Shown here: one piece after another, positions 14,849 through 22,389 of the stretch
Numbering within the stretch: the stretch's first letter is position 1
Layout of the letters: each line of letters starts with the position of its first letter
From: HK1 sp965204915
Lineage (GTDB): Bacteria > Pseudomonadota > Gammaproteobacteria > HK1
Assembly (NCBI GenBank): GCA_965204915.1
Contig: OZ242023.1
Span: 434,001-498,000 of the forward strand
DNA length: 64,000 nucleotides
Reading direction: 5' to 3'
Made by a program: the position numbers and the translations under genes
The notes under the pieces: model-generated
Database searches by the model: none
Told to the model about the DNA's origin: nothing
The model's input: the letters and a program-made list of their open reading frames with translations, nothing else

Positions 14849-16261
14849 TCAGGCGGCGGCCGGGGCCGGCGTGGGGGCGGCGGGCGTCTCCGGCATGATC
14901 TTCTTTCCGTAGCGCGCCGTCATCCACATGTTGTAGAGGAAGATCGGCTGGGCAAAGATGATCAGGGAGCCGAACAGCACCCGTCCCACCATGTAGGGAT
15001 GGGTGGCGACCACGGACTGGATGTAGGGGATCTCGTACACCTTGGCCGCCCCCTGCACCAGCCCCGCCGCGGTGAGCACGGCCCAGAATCCCAGGAAGCC
15101 GATGGCCATCATCCAGAAGTGGAGCTGCGCCAGCTTCCTGCTGTAGAGCTCGCGCTTGAGCAGCTTGGGCAGGCCGTAGTAGATGGCCCCGATCTCGATG
15201 AAGGTCGAGAAGCCGAGCAGGGCCAGATGCGCATGGGCCACGATCCAGTGGGTGCCGTGGATGTACCAGTTCAGCGCGCGGGTCTGCTGGAACGCCCCCT
15301 GGATGTTGAGCGGGATCGCGAACAGCACCCCGGTCAGCGCCCATTGCAACGGAATGCTGCGGGTGAACATCCACCACTTGTCCTTCATGGTCATCAGCAT
15401 GTTCACGACGAAGGCCAGCGCCGGGATCATGATCAGCACGCCCGAGACCGAGGCGAAGGACTTGAGCCATTCGGGGATCGGGGCGCCCATCAGGTGGTGC
15501 GCGCCGGGGGTCGAGTAGAAGGCGGCGATCGACCAGAAGTGCAGATGGCCGATCTTGTGGCTGTACAGCGTGTTCCCGGAGACCTTGGGGATGATGTAGT
15601 AGGCGATGGCGGCGGAGACCGGGGTGATCCACAGGCCCAGGATGTTGTGGGCGTGCCACCAGGTCATGTAGGCCTCGCTCAGGCCGGTGACCGGGAAGAA
15701 GTCCGGCACCGCCCCGATGAAGTAGCTCAGGATGATGAACAGGAGCGACGCGCCGAAGAACCACAGGGTGACGTACAGGCCGTCGGCCCGGCGCCTCAGC
15801 ATGGTCATCCAGATGTTGACGGCCAGCGGCCCGAACACGAACAGCAGGATGTAGGCGTCCACCGGCCAGATCAGGTCCTGGTACTCGCGCCCGGTGGTCA
15901 TGCCGTTGATGAGGGTGAAGAACACGAAGACCATGCCCAGGTTCCAGGCCCAGCAGTTCCACACCCCGAGCTTCTCGCTCCACAGCCGGGTCTTGCACAG
16001 GGCCGGGGTCATGTAGCACATGGCCCCGGCGAAGGCCATGGAGATCCAGCCGAAGATCACGAAGTGCACGTGCACCGGACGGATGCGGCCGAAGTGCAGC
16101 CACGGGACGTCGTTGGGGAAGACGTCCGGCCAGGCCAGGCGCATCGACGTGCCCAGGGCCATGAACACCCCGATGTTCAGCATCACGATGGACGAGAAGA
16201 AGAAATGCTTGGCCGCCGTGCCCTCGGCGTAGTCCCTGTCGGTCAGGAATCTCTCAACCAT
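14849..16261 (-). CDS. Divergent cbb3-family heme-copper oxidase catalytic subunit I
   Basis: A 470-residue, about 12-helix protein of the C-type (cbb3) heme-copper oxidase family. Heme and copper ligands are recognisable: RPVHVHFVIFGW (low-spin heme His), TWWHAHN (CuB His), PGAHHL (CuB His pair) and VAHAHLALLGF (heme ligands). The Tyr six residues before the His pair, in FYSTPGAHH, is at the position of the cross-linked tyrosine of oxygen-reducing cbb3 enzymes, which argues for an O2 reductase rather than a NO reductase. The sequence is clearly diverged from the canonical CcoN encoded at 56461-57891. Confidence 0.88.
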   Translation of the reverse strand: MVERFLTDRDYAEGTAAKHFFFSSIVMLNIGVFMALGTSMRLAWPDVFPNDVPWLHFGRIRPVHVHFVIFGWISMAFAGAMCYMTPALCKTRLWSEKLGVWNCWAWNLGMVFVFFTLINGMTTGREYQDLIWPVDAYILLFVFGPLAVNIWMTMLRRRADGLYVTLWFFGASLLFIILSYFIGAVPDFFPVTGLSEAYMTWWHAHNILGLWITPVSAAIAYYIIPKVSGNTLYSHKIGHLHFWSIAAFYSTPGAHHLMGAPIPEWLKSFASVSGVLIMIPALAFVVNMLMTMKDKWWMFTRSIPLQWALTGVLFAIPLNIQGAFQQTRALNWYIHGTHWIVAHAHLALLGFSTFIEIGAIYYGLPKLLKRELYSRKLAQLHFWMMAIGFLGFWAVLTAAGLVQGAAKVYEIPYIQSVVATHPYMVGRVLFGSLIIFAQPIFLYNMWMTARYGKKIMPETPAAPTPAPAAA

Positions 16262-16298
16262 GCTCCTTGCCTCCGTTCGGGCCGCGCGCCGGACCCTG

Positions 16299-16517
16299 CT
16301 ACTTGCCCTGGCGCACCATGACGGAATTCATGAACCAGAAGCTCAGCGCCGACAGCACCCCGGTCCCGAGGCTGATGGCGAACCCCCAGACCAGCAGCCC
16401 CGTCCAGTCGTCGTGGCTGCGCATGCCCATGAGGGGAAGAAACGCGAGCTGGAACACGGTTCCGATGCCGATGCCGACCATGAAGCCGCTGTACAGGATG
16501 TTGATCAGTCGGTGCAT
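16299..16517 (-). CDS. Small membrane protein of the oxidase cluster
   Basis: A 72-residue protein with two hydrophobic helices (about residues 8-30 and 42-62). No family recognised. It is encoded 4 bases after the short subunit-I relative and 37 bases before the full subunit I, so it is almost certainly co-transcribed. The length and topology suit an accessory oxidase subunit. Confidence 0.6.
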   Translation of the reverse strand: MHRLINILYSGFMVGIGIGTVFQLAFLPLMGMRSHDDWTGLLVWGFAISLGTGVLSALSFWFMNSVMVRQGK

Positions 16518-16521
16518 GCCG

Positions 16522-17097
16522 TCACCCTCCGCGCTTGTTCGCGACCGTCAGCAGGACGTTGGAGATGAACGCCCAGTAGCCGAAGCCCATGAGGAAGGCG
16601 GTGGTGATGATCAGGACGTGGTGGATCGGTCCCACCGCGTCCAGCGCCTCGGCGTTGGTCATGCCGCCGTGGATCATGTTCCCTTCCACGATCCCCAATC
16701 CCACGAGCGAGAAGAAGAAACCGAGCACCCCCACCGTGGACAGCCAGAACGAGGCGCCGGCGAGCGCGGGGCTGTACACGTCCCGTCCCGTCAGCCCCGG
16801 CAGCACGTGGTAGATGAGCCCCATCATGCCCATGGTCACGCCGCCCACCAGGTTGATGTGCGCGTGCGCGAGCGGATCGATCAGATGCCCCGCCGGTCCC
16901 GCTTCCCGCAGCCACTGGGCCACGCCCGGGAAGGTCTGGATCACCCCCTGGACCGTGCCGATGAACAGGTGCACGACGGAGAGCACCAGGAAGCGGAGGA
17001 CGATGTGGCCCTCCGCGCGGACCTCGCCCCGCGCGCGGGTGGCGGCGGGGGAAGGAGCGGCGGCGGGCCGGCTGCCGACGTCCGCCACGGCGTTCAC
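16522..17097 (-). CDS. Half-length heme-copper oxidase subunit I relative
   Basis: A 191-residue membrane protein with about five helices, starting with GTG at 17097, which overlaps the stop of the upstream cytochrome gene (GTGA). The segment LAHAHINLVGGVTMGMMG, then YHVLPGLTGRDVYSP and FWLSTVGVLGFF, aligns with the C-terminal third of the neighbouring subunit I (VAHAHLALLGFSTF, YYGLPKLLKRELYSR, FWMMAIGFLGFW). It therefore looks like a free-standing duplicate of the last helices of subunit I that still carries the HAH heme-ligand motif but lacks the CuB half. It may bind a heme and act in electron transfer or dimerise with subunit I; its real role is unknown. Confidence 0.75.
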   Translation of the reverse strand: MNAVADVGSRPAAAPSPAATRARGEVRAEGHIVLRFLVLSVVHLFIGTVQGVIQTFPGVAQWLREAGPAGHLIDPLAHAHINLVGGVTMGMMGLIYHVLPGLTGRDVYSPALAGASFWLSTVGVLGFFFSLVGLGIVEGNMIHGGMTNAEALDAVGPIHHVLIITTAFLMGFGYWAFISNVLLTVANKRGG

Positions 17098-17555
17098 GGG
17101 GCGATCCGCGCGCGTTCGACGCGCCCGAGGTGGCGCACGTAGCCCAGCACCTGGCGGCGCTGGGTGTCGGAGAGGCGGTCCTTCCAGCCTCGCATCGCGG
17201 TGCCGGGGATGCCTTCGCCGATCGCGGCATGGAGCTGCTCGTCGCTGCGTTCCATCGTCCGCTCGCCGGTGAGGTCCGCGGGACGGGGGATCATGCGGTA
17301 GGCCCATTCCCCGTACCCGCGGCCGGCCGCGCCGTGACAGGGGAGGCAGAGCTGGGCGTAGTAGCTGCGCCCCCGCTCCAGATCCGCGATGCTGGCGCCC
17401 CGGTCCAGCACCTCGAAATCCACGGGCTGCGCGATCTTCATGGGAGGCTCCGCCATCGGCCGTTCGGGCACGAAGGACACGACGGCCAGCGCGGACGCGA
17501 CGGCGAGCACGAGCCCGGTACAGACGACGATGGTGGTCGCAGCCGCATCGTTCAC
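17094..17555 (-). CDS. Membrane-anchored monoheme cytochrome c
   Basis: A 153-residue protein with an N-terminal anchor (residues 8-28) and a heme motif in YAQLCLPCHGAAGRG near residue 70. A possible Met ligand is in GIPGTAMRGW. It starts with GTG at 17555, overlapping the stop codon of the coiled-coil gene upstream, and its own stop overlaps the start of the half-length subunit I gene. This double overlap shows that the three genes are translated as a coupled unit. It is probably an electron carrier to the oxidase. Confidence 0.85.
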   Translation of the reverse strand: MNDAAATTIVVCTGLVLAVASALAVVSFVPERPMAEPPMKIAQPVDFEVLDRGASIADLERGRSYYAQLCLPCHGAAGRGYGEWAYRMIPRPADLTGERTMERSDEQLHAAIGEGIPGTAMRGWKDRLSDTQRRQVLGYVRHLGRVERARIAP

Positions 17556-17989
17556 CGACTCGTTCCCGGAACGCCGCCGCGCTCCAGCAGGGCCAGGATG
17601 CGGATCTGTCCTTCCTCCAGCTTCATCATCCTCGCTTCCAGGCCTGCCTGCCCTTCTTCCAGCCTCGCCTGCCCAGCCTCCAGCTTCACCATCCTCGTTT
17701 CCAGATCCGCCTGCCCCTCCTCCAGAATCGTCTGCTTCACCTCCACGGTCGCCAGACGTTCGCGAACGTCTGCAGCCGTTCCCTGAAGGATCTGCACATC
17801 CTCACGCAGCAGCCGGATGTGATCGCTTACCGGCTGGACGGCATACGTCATCCCTGCGATCAGCACCCCGAGCCCCCCCATGATCGCAGCCACCGTCACG
17901 ATCACTTCCCGAACCCGATGCCAGGACGATGCACCCGACACGTGGGGTTCCGCAGGGATTCCAGCGGGGGACGCGCCTGCCGTCTGCAT
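17552..17989 (-). CDS. Single-span membrane protein with EEGQ-repeat coiled coil
   Basis: A 145-residue protein from the ATG at 17989, which has GGAG about 9 bases upstream. It has a short N-terminal region, one membrane helix (about residues 33-52), then an uninterrupted coiled coil of roughly 80 residues with a repeated pattern around LEEGQA and LEARMxKLE. It resembles scaffold or hemolysin-XhlA-like coiled coils but no family is certain. Translational coupling with the cytochrome c gene places it inside the oxidase operon, where it might tether or order the cytochromes; that role is inference. Confidence 0.7.
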   Translation of the reverse strand: MQTAGASPAGIPAEPHVSGASSWHRVREVIVTVAAIMGGLGVLIAGMTYAVQPVSDHIRLLREDVQILQGTAADVRERLATVEVKQTILEEGQADLETRMVKLEAGQARLEEGQAGLEARMMKLEEGQIRILALLERGGVPGTSR

Positions 17990-18006
17990 CGCGAATACTC
18001 CTGCCG

Positions 18007-19788
18007 CTACTTCGTCAATTCGACGTCGAGGGCCGTCGTCTCCCCGGCCTTGACGGTGACCGGGATCTCGGTGTCGCCCAGCCACTCCTGCCAGACGACG
18101 AGGGTGTACTCACCCGGCGGGACGTCGGTGATGGAGAAGGCGCCGTCTTCCCCGGTCTGGAAGAAGTACGGATTGTCCACCACCTGCACCCAGCCCAGCA
18201 TCCAGCCGTGGGCGTCGCAGTCCACCTTCACCGTGCCGGGCCGCTTCAGGACCTTGGTGACCTTCTGGTCCTGCTCCGGCAGCGCCACGTTGAACGCGGT
18301 CCGCCTCCCGTAGTACCCGTGCGTGTTGTGCAGCACCGGATCGGAGTTGACGATGTCGAGGCTGCCCTGGCGGACCACCTGGACGTGGGGCTGGAACCGG
18401 CAGCTCTTCTGGTCGAGGACGGGCGTCTTCGTCATCATCTCGGGCCACGCCTTGCCCGACTCGATGCCCTTCAGGTACACGACGCTGTCCCTGACCGCGC
18501 CTCCGTCTCCCACGAGGATCAGAGGCTCCTTGCGGATGCCGCCGCATACCTGCTTGTCCTTCGTCGGCAGCACGGTCTTCTTCTTCACCGCGCCGTTGAA
18601 CACGACCTTGCCCCGGACGATCCCGCCGCCGCTGACCTCGACTTCCTCGTAGCTGCCCATGAACACCGGGGTTGCGGCCTCTTCCTGCCCCTCGCCGGAG
18701 CCCGCGGCGGGCGCTCCGGCGCCGGCGGATTGGGAAGCGGCGGCGGCCTGCGAGGCGGCGGCTCCGGTGGCCGTCCCCGCTTCCTCCACGGCGGCGGCCG
18801 ATGACGCACCTTCCTGCTGCGCCACCGTCGGCGGTACCGCGGCCTGGGCGGCGGCGACGGGCAGCGCGGCCAGGGCGACGTCTTCGCCCCGCTCCTGCAG
18901 CATCGCGACGCGGGTCGCGTACAGATCCCAATCCGGTCTCAGGGACATGACGTACCAGACGAGCTGCCAGCGCTGCTGCTCGTCGAGAAAGTCCGCGAAC
19001 GAGGGCATCGGCGTCCCGTCCAGCCCGGTGGTGAAGGTCTGGTACACGCCCTTGGGGCTGCTGTCGCCCACGAACTGCGCCGCGTCGCTGAAGTCCCGTG
19101 GCTCGATCGGGAGGCCGGCGTCGTCTTCGAGATCGGGCGCCGACGGCCCGTCGCCCTTGCCGAGGGGGCCGTGGCATTCCTTGCACTGCATGCGCGCGTA
19201 CACTTCCTTGCCTGCCGCGAGCATCGCCCCGTCGGGGAGGGGCGGCTCGGCGATCTCGACCGGGTCCTCCTGGTATTCCGCCTCCTCCTCCCAGCGCGAT
19301 GACAACGTCTTGATGTAGGCCACCACCGCCCAGCGGTCGCGCTCGGGCAGGAATTTGAACGACGGCATGTCGTGGTCGGCCACCAGGCCGCGGGAGATGG
19401 ACTTGAACAAGTCCGCATCGGTGGGGAAGGAGCCGCTCGGAGTGGAGCGGATCTTGAACACCGCCTCGGTGAAGTCCCGCGGCTTGCGCGGCAGCTTGTG
19501 CTCCGGCGCATACTGGTCGGCAAGCTCCCACACGGCGCCGTTTCCGTCGCCTTCGATCCCGTGGCAGCCGATGCACAAGCCCCGATAGACCCATTCGCCG
19601 TGCGCAAGGAGGGTCGGATTCGGCGGCGCCGGCTCGCCGACCGGCTCGATGTTCCCGGTGGCGGCCGACAGGTTGAACACCGAATCGGGGTTGGGCGGCA
19701 GGTTCGTCCGCCACCGCACCACCCAGCCCATCGCCACGATCAGCCCGAGCACGAGCACCACCACCGTCAACGAGATCGCCCTGTTCAA
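18007..19788 (-). CDS. Diheme cytochrome c fused to a cupredoxin-like domain
   Basis: A 593-residue membrane-anchored periplasmic protein. After an N-terminal helix (residues 5-25) there are two cytochrome c domains with heme motifs GLCIGCHG (near 72) and MQCKECHG (near 201). An Ala/Gly-rich linker (about residues 310-380) follows, then a C-terminal domain of about 210 residues closely similar to the separate protein encoded at 21552-22271. That domain has candidate copper ligands in LHNTHGYYG and in CDAHGWM (C-x2-H-x2-M), and ends in a carboxypeptidase-regulatory-like beta fold (AFSITDVPPGEYTLVVWQE). The fusion would move electrons between copper and heme sites next to the oxidase. Confidence 0.85.
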   Translation of the reverse strand: MNRAISLTVVVLVLGLIVAMGWVVRWRTNLPPNPDSVFNLSAATGNIEPVGEPAPPNPTLLAHGEWVYRGLCIGCHGIEGDGNGAVWELADQYAPEHKLPRKPRDFTEAVFKIRSTPSGSFPTDADLFKSISRGLVADHDMPSFKFLPERDRWAVVAYIKTLSSRWEEEAEYQEDPVEIAEPPLPDGAMLAAGKEVYARMQCKECHGPLGKGDGPSAPDLEDDAGLPIEPRDFSDAAQFVGDSSPKGVYQTFTTGLDGTPMPSFADFLDEQQRWQLVWYVMSLRPDWDLYATRVAMLQERGEDVALAALPVAAAQAAVPPTVAQQEGASSAAAVEEAGTATGAAASQAAAASQSAGAGAPAAGSGEGQEEAATPVFMGSYEEVEVSGGGIVRGKVVFNGAVKKKTVLPTKDKQVCGGIRKEPLILVGDGGAVRDSVVYLKGIESGKAWPEMMTKTPVLDQKSCRFQPHVQVVRQGSLDIVNSDPVLHNTHGYYGRRTAFNVALPEQDQKVTKVLKRPGTVKVDCDAHGWMLGWVQVVDNPYFFQTGEDGAFSITDVPPGEYTLVVWQEWLGDTEIPVTVKAGETTALDVELTK

Positions 19789-19814
19789 CGCCGGTCGCCT
19801 TCCTGTTCAAACGC

Positions 19815-19840
19815 GACGACCGCCCGGACGGGCGGTCGTC
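19815..19840. other. Perfect 11-bp hairpin between two operon genes
   Basis: GACGACCGCCC and GGGCGGTCGTC form a perfect 11-bp stem around the 4-base loop GGAC, in the 122-bp gap between the SoxA-like cytochrome gene and the diheme fusion gene. There is no T-run on either side, so it is not a standard terminator. It could stabilise a processed mRNA end and set different amounts of the upstream and downstream proteins. Confidence 0.5.
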
Positions 19841-19910
19841 GTCGATCTCTCCCGGTCGCGGCGCCGGCCACGACGGCTCCGGCGCCAGTGTGCGGATCCG
19901 CGACGCCGCT

Positions 19911-20372
19911 TCAGTGGCGGCCGGGGTCCAGGACCGAGCCCTTGTTGGACCAGTACATGTAGGCTTCCAGTGCCTTCATGGCCTCGCTGTCCACATCGAT
20001 GACCTCTCCCTCGTTGGGCTTCTCGATGCACCAGTTGACCATGTCGCGCAAGGTCGCGAACTCGCTCATCTGCTCCTGGAACTTCGGGAACTCATGGGGA
20101 TGGATGTCCGAGGCGATGGGATGGCACATGGCGCAGGCCATGCCGGTCTTCGACAGGTTCACGCCCATCATCTCCTGCGCTTCCGCGTCGCCGTGGAACA
20201 GCCTGTCGCCCAGGATGACCTGCTCCATGAAGAGGTCCTGGAACGCCTTCAGGGTGGCGGCGTCATGGGGATCCTTGTGCGCCGCGGATTCCTGGACGAC
20301 GCCGAACGCGCCGAGACCGATGCATACCGCGCAGCCGGCGGCCAGCAGACAACGCTTGCTCATTCCTTTCAC
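19911..20372 (-). CDS. Periplasmic monoheme cytochrome c
   Basis: A 153-residue exported protein starting with GTG at 20372 (GAGGAGGAA 7 bases upstream). A signal peptide is visible (CLLAAGCAVCIGLGAFGV), cleaved near ESAAHKD. One heme motif, TGMACAMCHPIASD, lies near residue 78. The downstream segment TLRDMVNWCIEKPNEG resembles the region after the heme in SoxA-type and related cytochromes, where a Cys or Met may ligate heme. The partner is unknown. Its position between the metallophosphoesterase and the fusion cytochrome places it in the oxidase operon. Confidence 0.8.
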   Translation of the reverse strand: MKGMSKRCLLAAGCAVCIGLGAFGVVQESAAHKDPHDAATLKAFQDLFMEQVILGDRLFHGDAEAQEMMGVNLSKTGMACAMCHPIASDIHPHEFPKFQEQMSEFATLRDMVNWCIEKPNEGEVIDVDSEAMKALEAYMYWSNKGSVLDPGRH

Positions 20373-20389
20373 GGTTCGTTCCTCCTCGC

Positions 20390-21487
20390 TCAGGATCCAG
20401 TCCAGTCACGGTCGGCGATGCGCGGCGTCAGGATCTGGTTTCTGTTGTCGCCGGTGCCGGAATCGTGCTCGGCGGTGGCGAACACTTCCTTGCGCCACAT
20501 CTTGTACTCGTAGTCGACCGCACCGTCCGCCTCATCGAACCTGCCCCAGCCGACGCCGTCGAAGATGTCGCCCGGATCCACGCGAATCATCGGCCTGGTG
20601 AGGGCCGGCACCCCGGTGGGCGGATACGGCCACGGCCACGAGGTCGCCAACTGGCCGATGAAGCGGGCGTTGTCGGTCTCGTGGTAGAGGGGCTGGTGCA
20701 CGTGGCCGTGGATGTTGGTCACGTTGCCGTAGGGCGCGAGGACTTCATGGACCTGGCGCCAGTCGCGCACCCAGAAGTTCCAGCCCGGATAGACCTCGTA
20801 GAGCGGCGTGTGGCTCATGATGATGACCGGCTCGTTCTTGGGCCAGTCGGAGAGCGCGGAGGACAGCCACTCCATCTGCGCCTTGCCGAGCCCCGACCAG
20901 GGACCGGCCTGGGAGCCGTCGAGGGCCTCCATGTGGCCCATGCGCTCCTTCGGGGTCATGCCCTTGGCGGTCCAGTAGTCGGGCGCATGGCCGACCGTGT
21001 TCAGGCCGATGATGCGCACCCCCTTGTGGTCGAACATCCACGGCGACTCGCCGAAGTGCCGGTTCCAGGCTTCCCCCATGTCCAGGTACCAGTCGTGCTC
21101 GCCCGGAATGAAGTGCTTCTTGACCGAGGTGATCTCCGCCAGCATGTCCACGCCGAGCTGCAGCTCCACGGGGTCGCCCTTCTGCGCCAGGTCGCCGCCG
21201 AAGATCATGAAGTCGAACGACGACCCCTGCTCCTGGATCTCCTTGAAGGCCCGGCCCGCCTTCTCGATGAAGCGCGTGTTCAGCGTCTTCGGGTAGAGGT
21301 GGGTGTCGGAGACCCAGGCGAAGCTGAACGACCCCGCCGCCGCGTGGGCGACGTTCATGGTGGTCAAGGTCTGGAAGAGCCCCGCCCCGGCGACGGCGCC
21401 GCCGGTCAGCAGGGTGTTGTGAAGGAAGGTCCGGCGTGAGATCTCGATCCGCGAGCCTCCCTTGTCGTGCTGCCGTTTCTTCTGCAT
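20390..21487 (-). CDS. Tat-exported calcineurin-like metallophosphoesterase
   Basis: A 365-residue protein from the ATG at 21487 (GGGGGAG just upstream). The Tat motif SRRTFLH precedes a hydrophobic region, so it is exported folded. The dinuclear-metal motifs are present in order: WVSDTHL (D-x-H), FGGDLAQKG (GD), GEHDWYLD (the GNHD motif with E in place of N), MSHTPLY and HGHVHQP (GHxH). Substrate is unknown. Its placement inside a respiratory operon, between a cupredoxin and a cytochrome, is unusual; it might act in oxidase assembly or on a periplasmic phosphoester. Confidence 0.88.
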   Translation of the reverse strand: MQKKRQHDKGGSRIEISRRTFLHNTLLTGGAVAGAGLFQTLTTMNVAHAAAGSFSFAWVSDTHLYPKTLNTRFIEKAGRAFKEIQEQGSSFDFMIFGGDLAQKGDPVELQLGVDMLAEITSVKKHFIPGEHDWYLDMGEAWNRHFGESPWMFDHKGVRIIGLNTVGHAPDYWTAKGMTPKERMGHMEALDGSQAGPWSGLGKAQMEWLSSALSDWPKNEPVIIMSHTPLYEVYPGWNFWVRDWRQVHEVLAPYGNVTNIHGHVHQPLYHETDNARFIGQLATSWPWPYPPTGVPALTRPMIRVDPGDIFDGVGWGRFDEADGAVDYEYKMWRKEVFATAEHDSGTGDNRNQILTPRIADRDWTGS

Positions 21488-21551
21488 CTCATCTCCCCCT
21501 TCGTCGTAGTGGTGATACTCGATTGATTCCAAGGGGCGCTGCCTTACCGCT

Positions 21552-22271
21552 TTACTTCCCCTTCAACTCCACGGGTACCTCCGTGGTCTGGTCGGCCGCG
21601 ACGGTGACCGGCATCTCGACCAGTCCCATCGTCTCCTGCCAGACGGCCAACGTGTACTCACCCGGCGGCACGTCGGTGATCGAGAACGCGCCGTCCTCCC
21701 CGGTCTGCGCGAAGTACGGATTGTCGACCACGTAGATCCAGGCGAGCATCCAGCCGTGGGCGTCGCAATCGATCCGGACTTCGCCGGGAGACCTGAGAAG
21801 CTTGGTGACCTTTCCGCCCTGGATGGGGAGGGCCACGTTGAACGCCGTGCGCTTGCCGTAGTAGCCGTGCGTGTTGTGCAGGACCGGATCGGAGTTCACG
21901 ATGTCGATCTTTCCCCGGCGGGCCACCTGCACGTGGGGTTCGAACCTGCATTTCTCCTGGTCCAGCACCGGCCGGGCCTGGGTCGTCTCCGGCCAGGGCT
22001 TGCCGGCGGCCACGTCCTTGAGGAAGACGACGCTGTCCCTGACCGCGCCGCCCTCGCCGACCACGACCAGCGGCTCCTTGCGGATGCCGCCGCATACGTT
22101 CTTGTCCTTGGTGGGAAGCACGGTCCGGGTCTTGACCGGCCCGTGGTAGACGACCTTGCCCTGGATCGCCCCTCCTCCGGAGACCTCCCCTTCCTGGTAC
22201 TTGGCCGCGAGCGCGGGGCTCGCCAGAGAAACGACGAAGAGAGCACTGAGCATCCAATACAGGGTTCGCAT
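21552..22271 (-). CDS. Secreted cupredoxin-like protein, paralogue of the fusion protein's C-terminal domain
   Basis: A 239-residue protein with a signal peptide (LFVVSLASPALAA). It contains VCGGIRKEPLVVVGEGGAVR, NSDPVLHNTHGYYG and CDAHGWM, then a beta-rich ending FSITDVPPGEYTLAVWQE. These segments are almost identical to those at the C-terminus of the diheme fusion encoded at 18007-19788. His in NTHG, Cys and His in CDAH and the following Met are plausible type 1 copper ligands. It is the first gene of the cluster and probably a soluble periplasmic electron carrier, although the ligand set and copper binding are inferred. Confidence 0.8.
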   Translation of the reverse strand: MRTLYWMLSALFVVSLASPALAAKYQEGEVSGGGAIQGKVVYHGPVKTRTVLPTKDKNVCGGIRKEPLVVVGEGGAVRDSVVFLKDVAAGKPWPETTQARPVLDQEKCRFEPHVQVARRGKIDIVNSDPVLHNTHGYYGKRTAFNVALPIQGGKVTKLLRSPGEVRIDCDAHGWMLAWIYVVDNPYFAQTGEDGAFSITDVPPGEYTLAVWQETMGLVEMPVTVAADQTTEVPVELKGK

Positions 22272-22370
22272 GGCATCTCCCGGTGAGGTTCATGCACGGG
22301 GGACCGCAATCACCGACAAGTGTCGCGGCCGGAAGCGTTTGGCGTCAATCAGTGTGATTTATTGTTTTTC

Positions 22371-22389
22371 ATTGAGAATCGTTCTCATT
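22371..22389. promoter_or_regulatory. Fur-box-like palindrome upstream of the oxidase cluster
   Basis: ATTGAGAATCGTTCTCATT is a palindrome with one mismatch, very close to the AATGAGAA...TTCTCATT form of Fur boxes in gammaproteobacteria. It lies 100 bp upstream of the first gene of the cluster (start 22271, minus strand), in an AT-rich patch (22346-22390) that is probably the promoter. It suggests repression by Fe(II)-Fur or control by a related metalloregulator. Confidence 0.5.

Noticed and set aside
13893..16103. 736-residue fused frame covering the FixP-like gene and an antisense-like region of subunit I
   Set aside because: Only the last 127 residues (from the ATG at 14276) look like a protein; the rest is an out-of-frame reading of the ccoN-like and ccoO-like genes.
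14849..16261. Subunit I of the divergent cluster as a NO reductase (NorB)
   Set aside because: The Tyr six residues before the CuB His pair is kept and the subunit partner is CcoO-like, both features of O2-reducing cbb3 enzymes. A NO-reducing role is not excluded but is not favoured.
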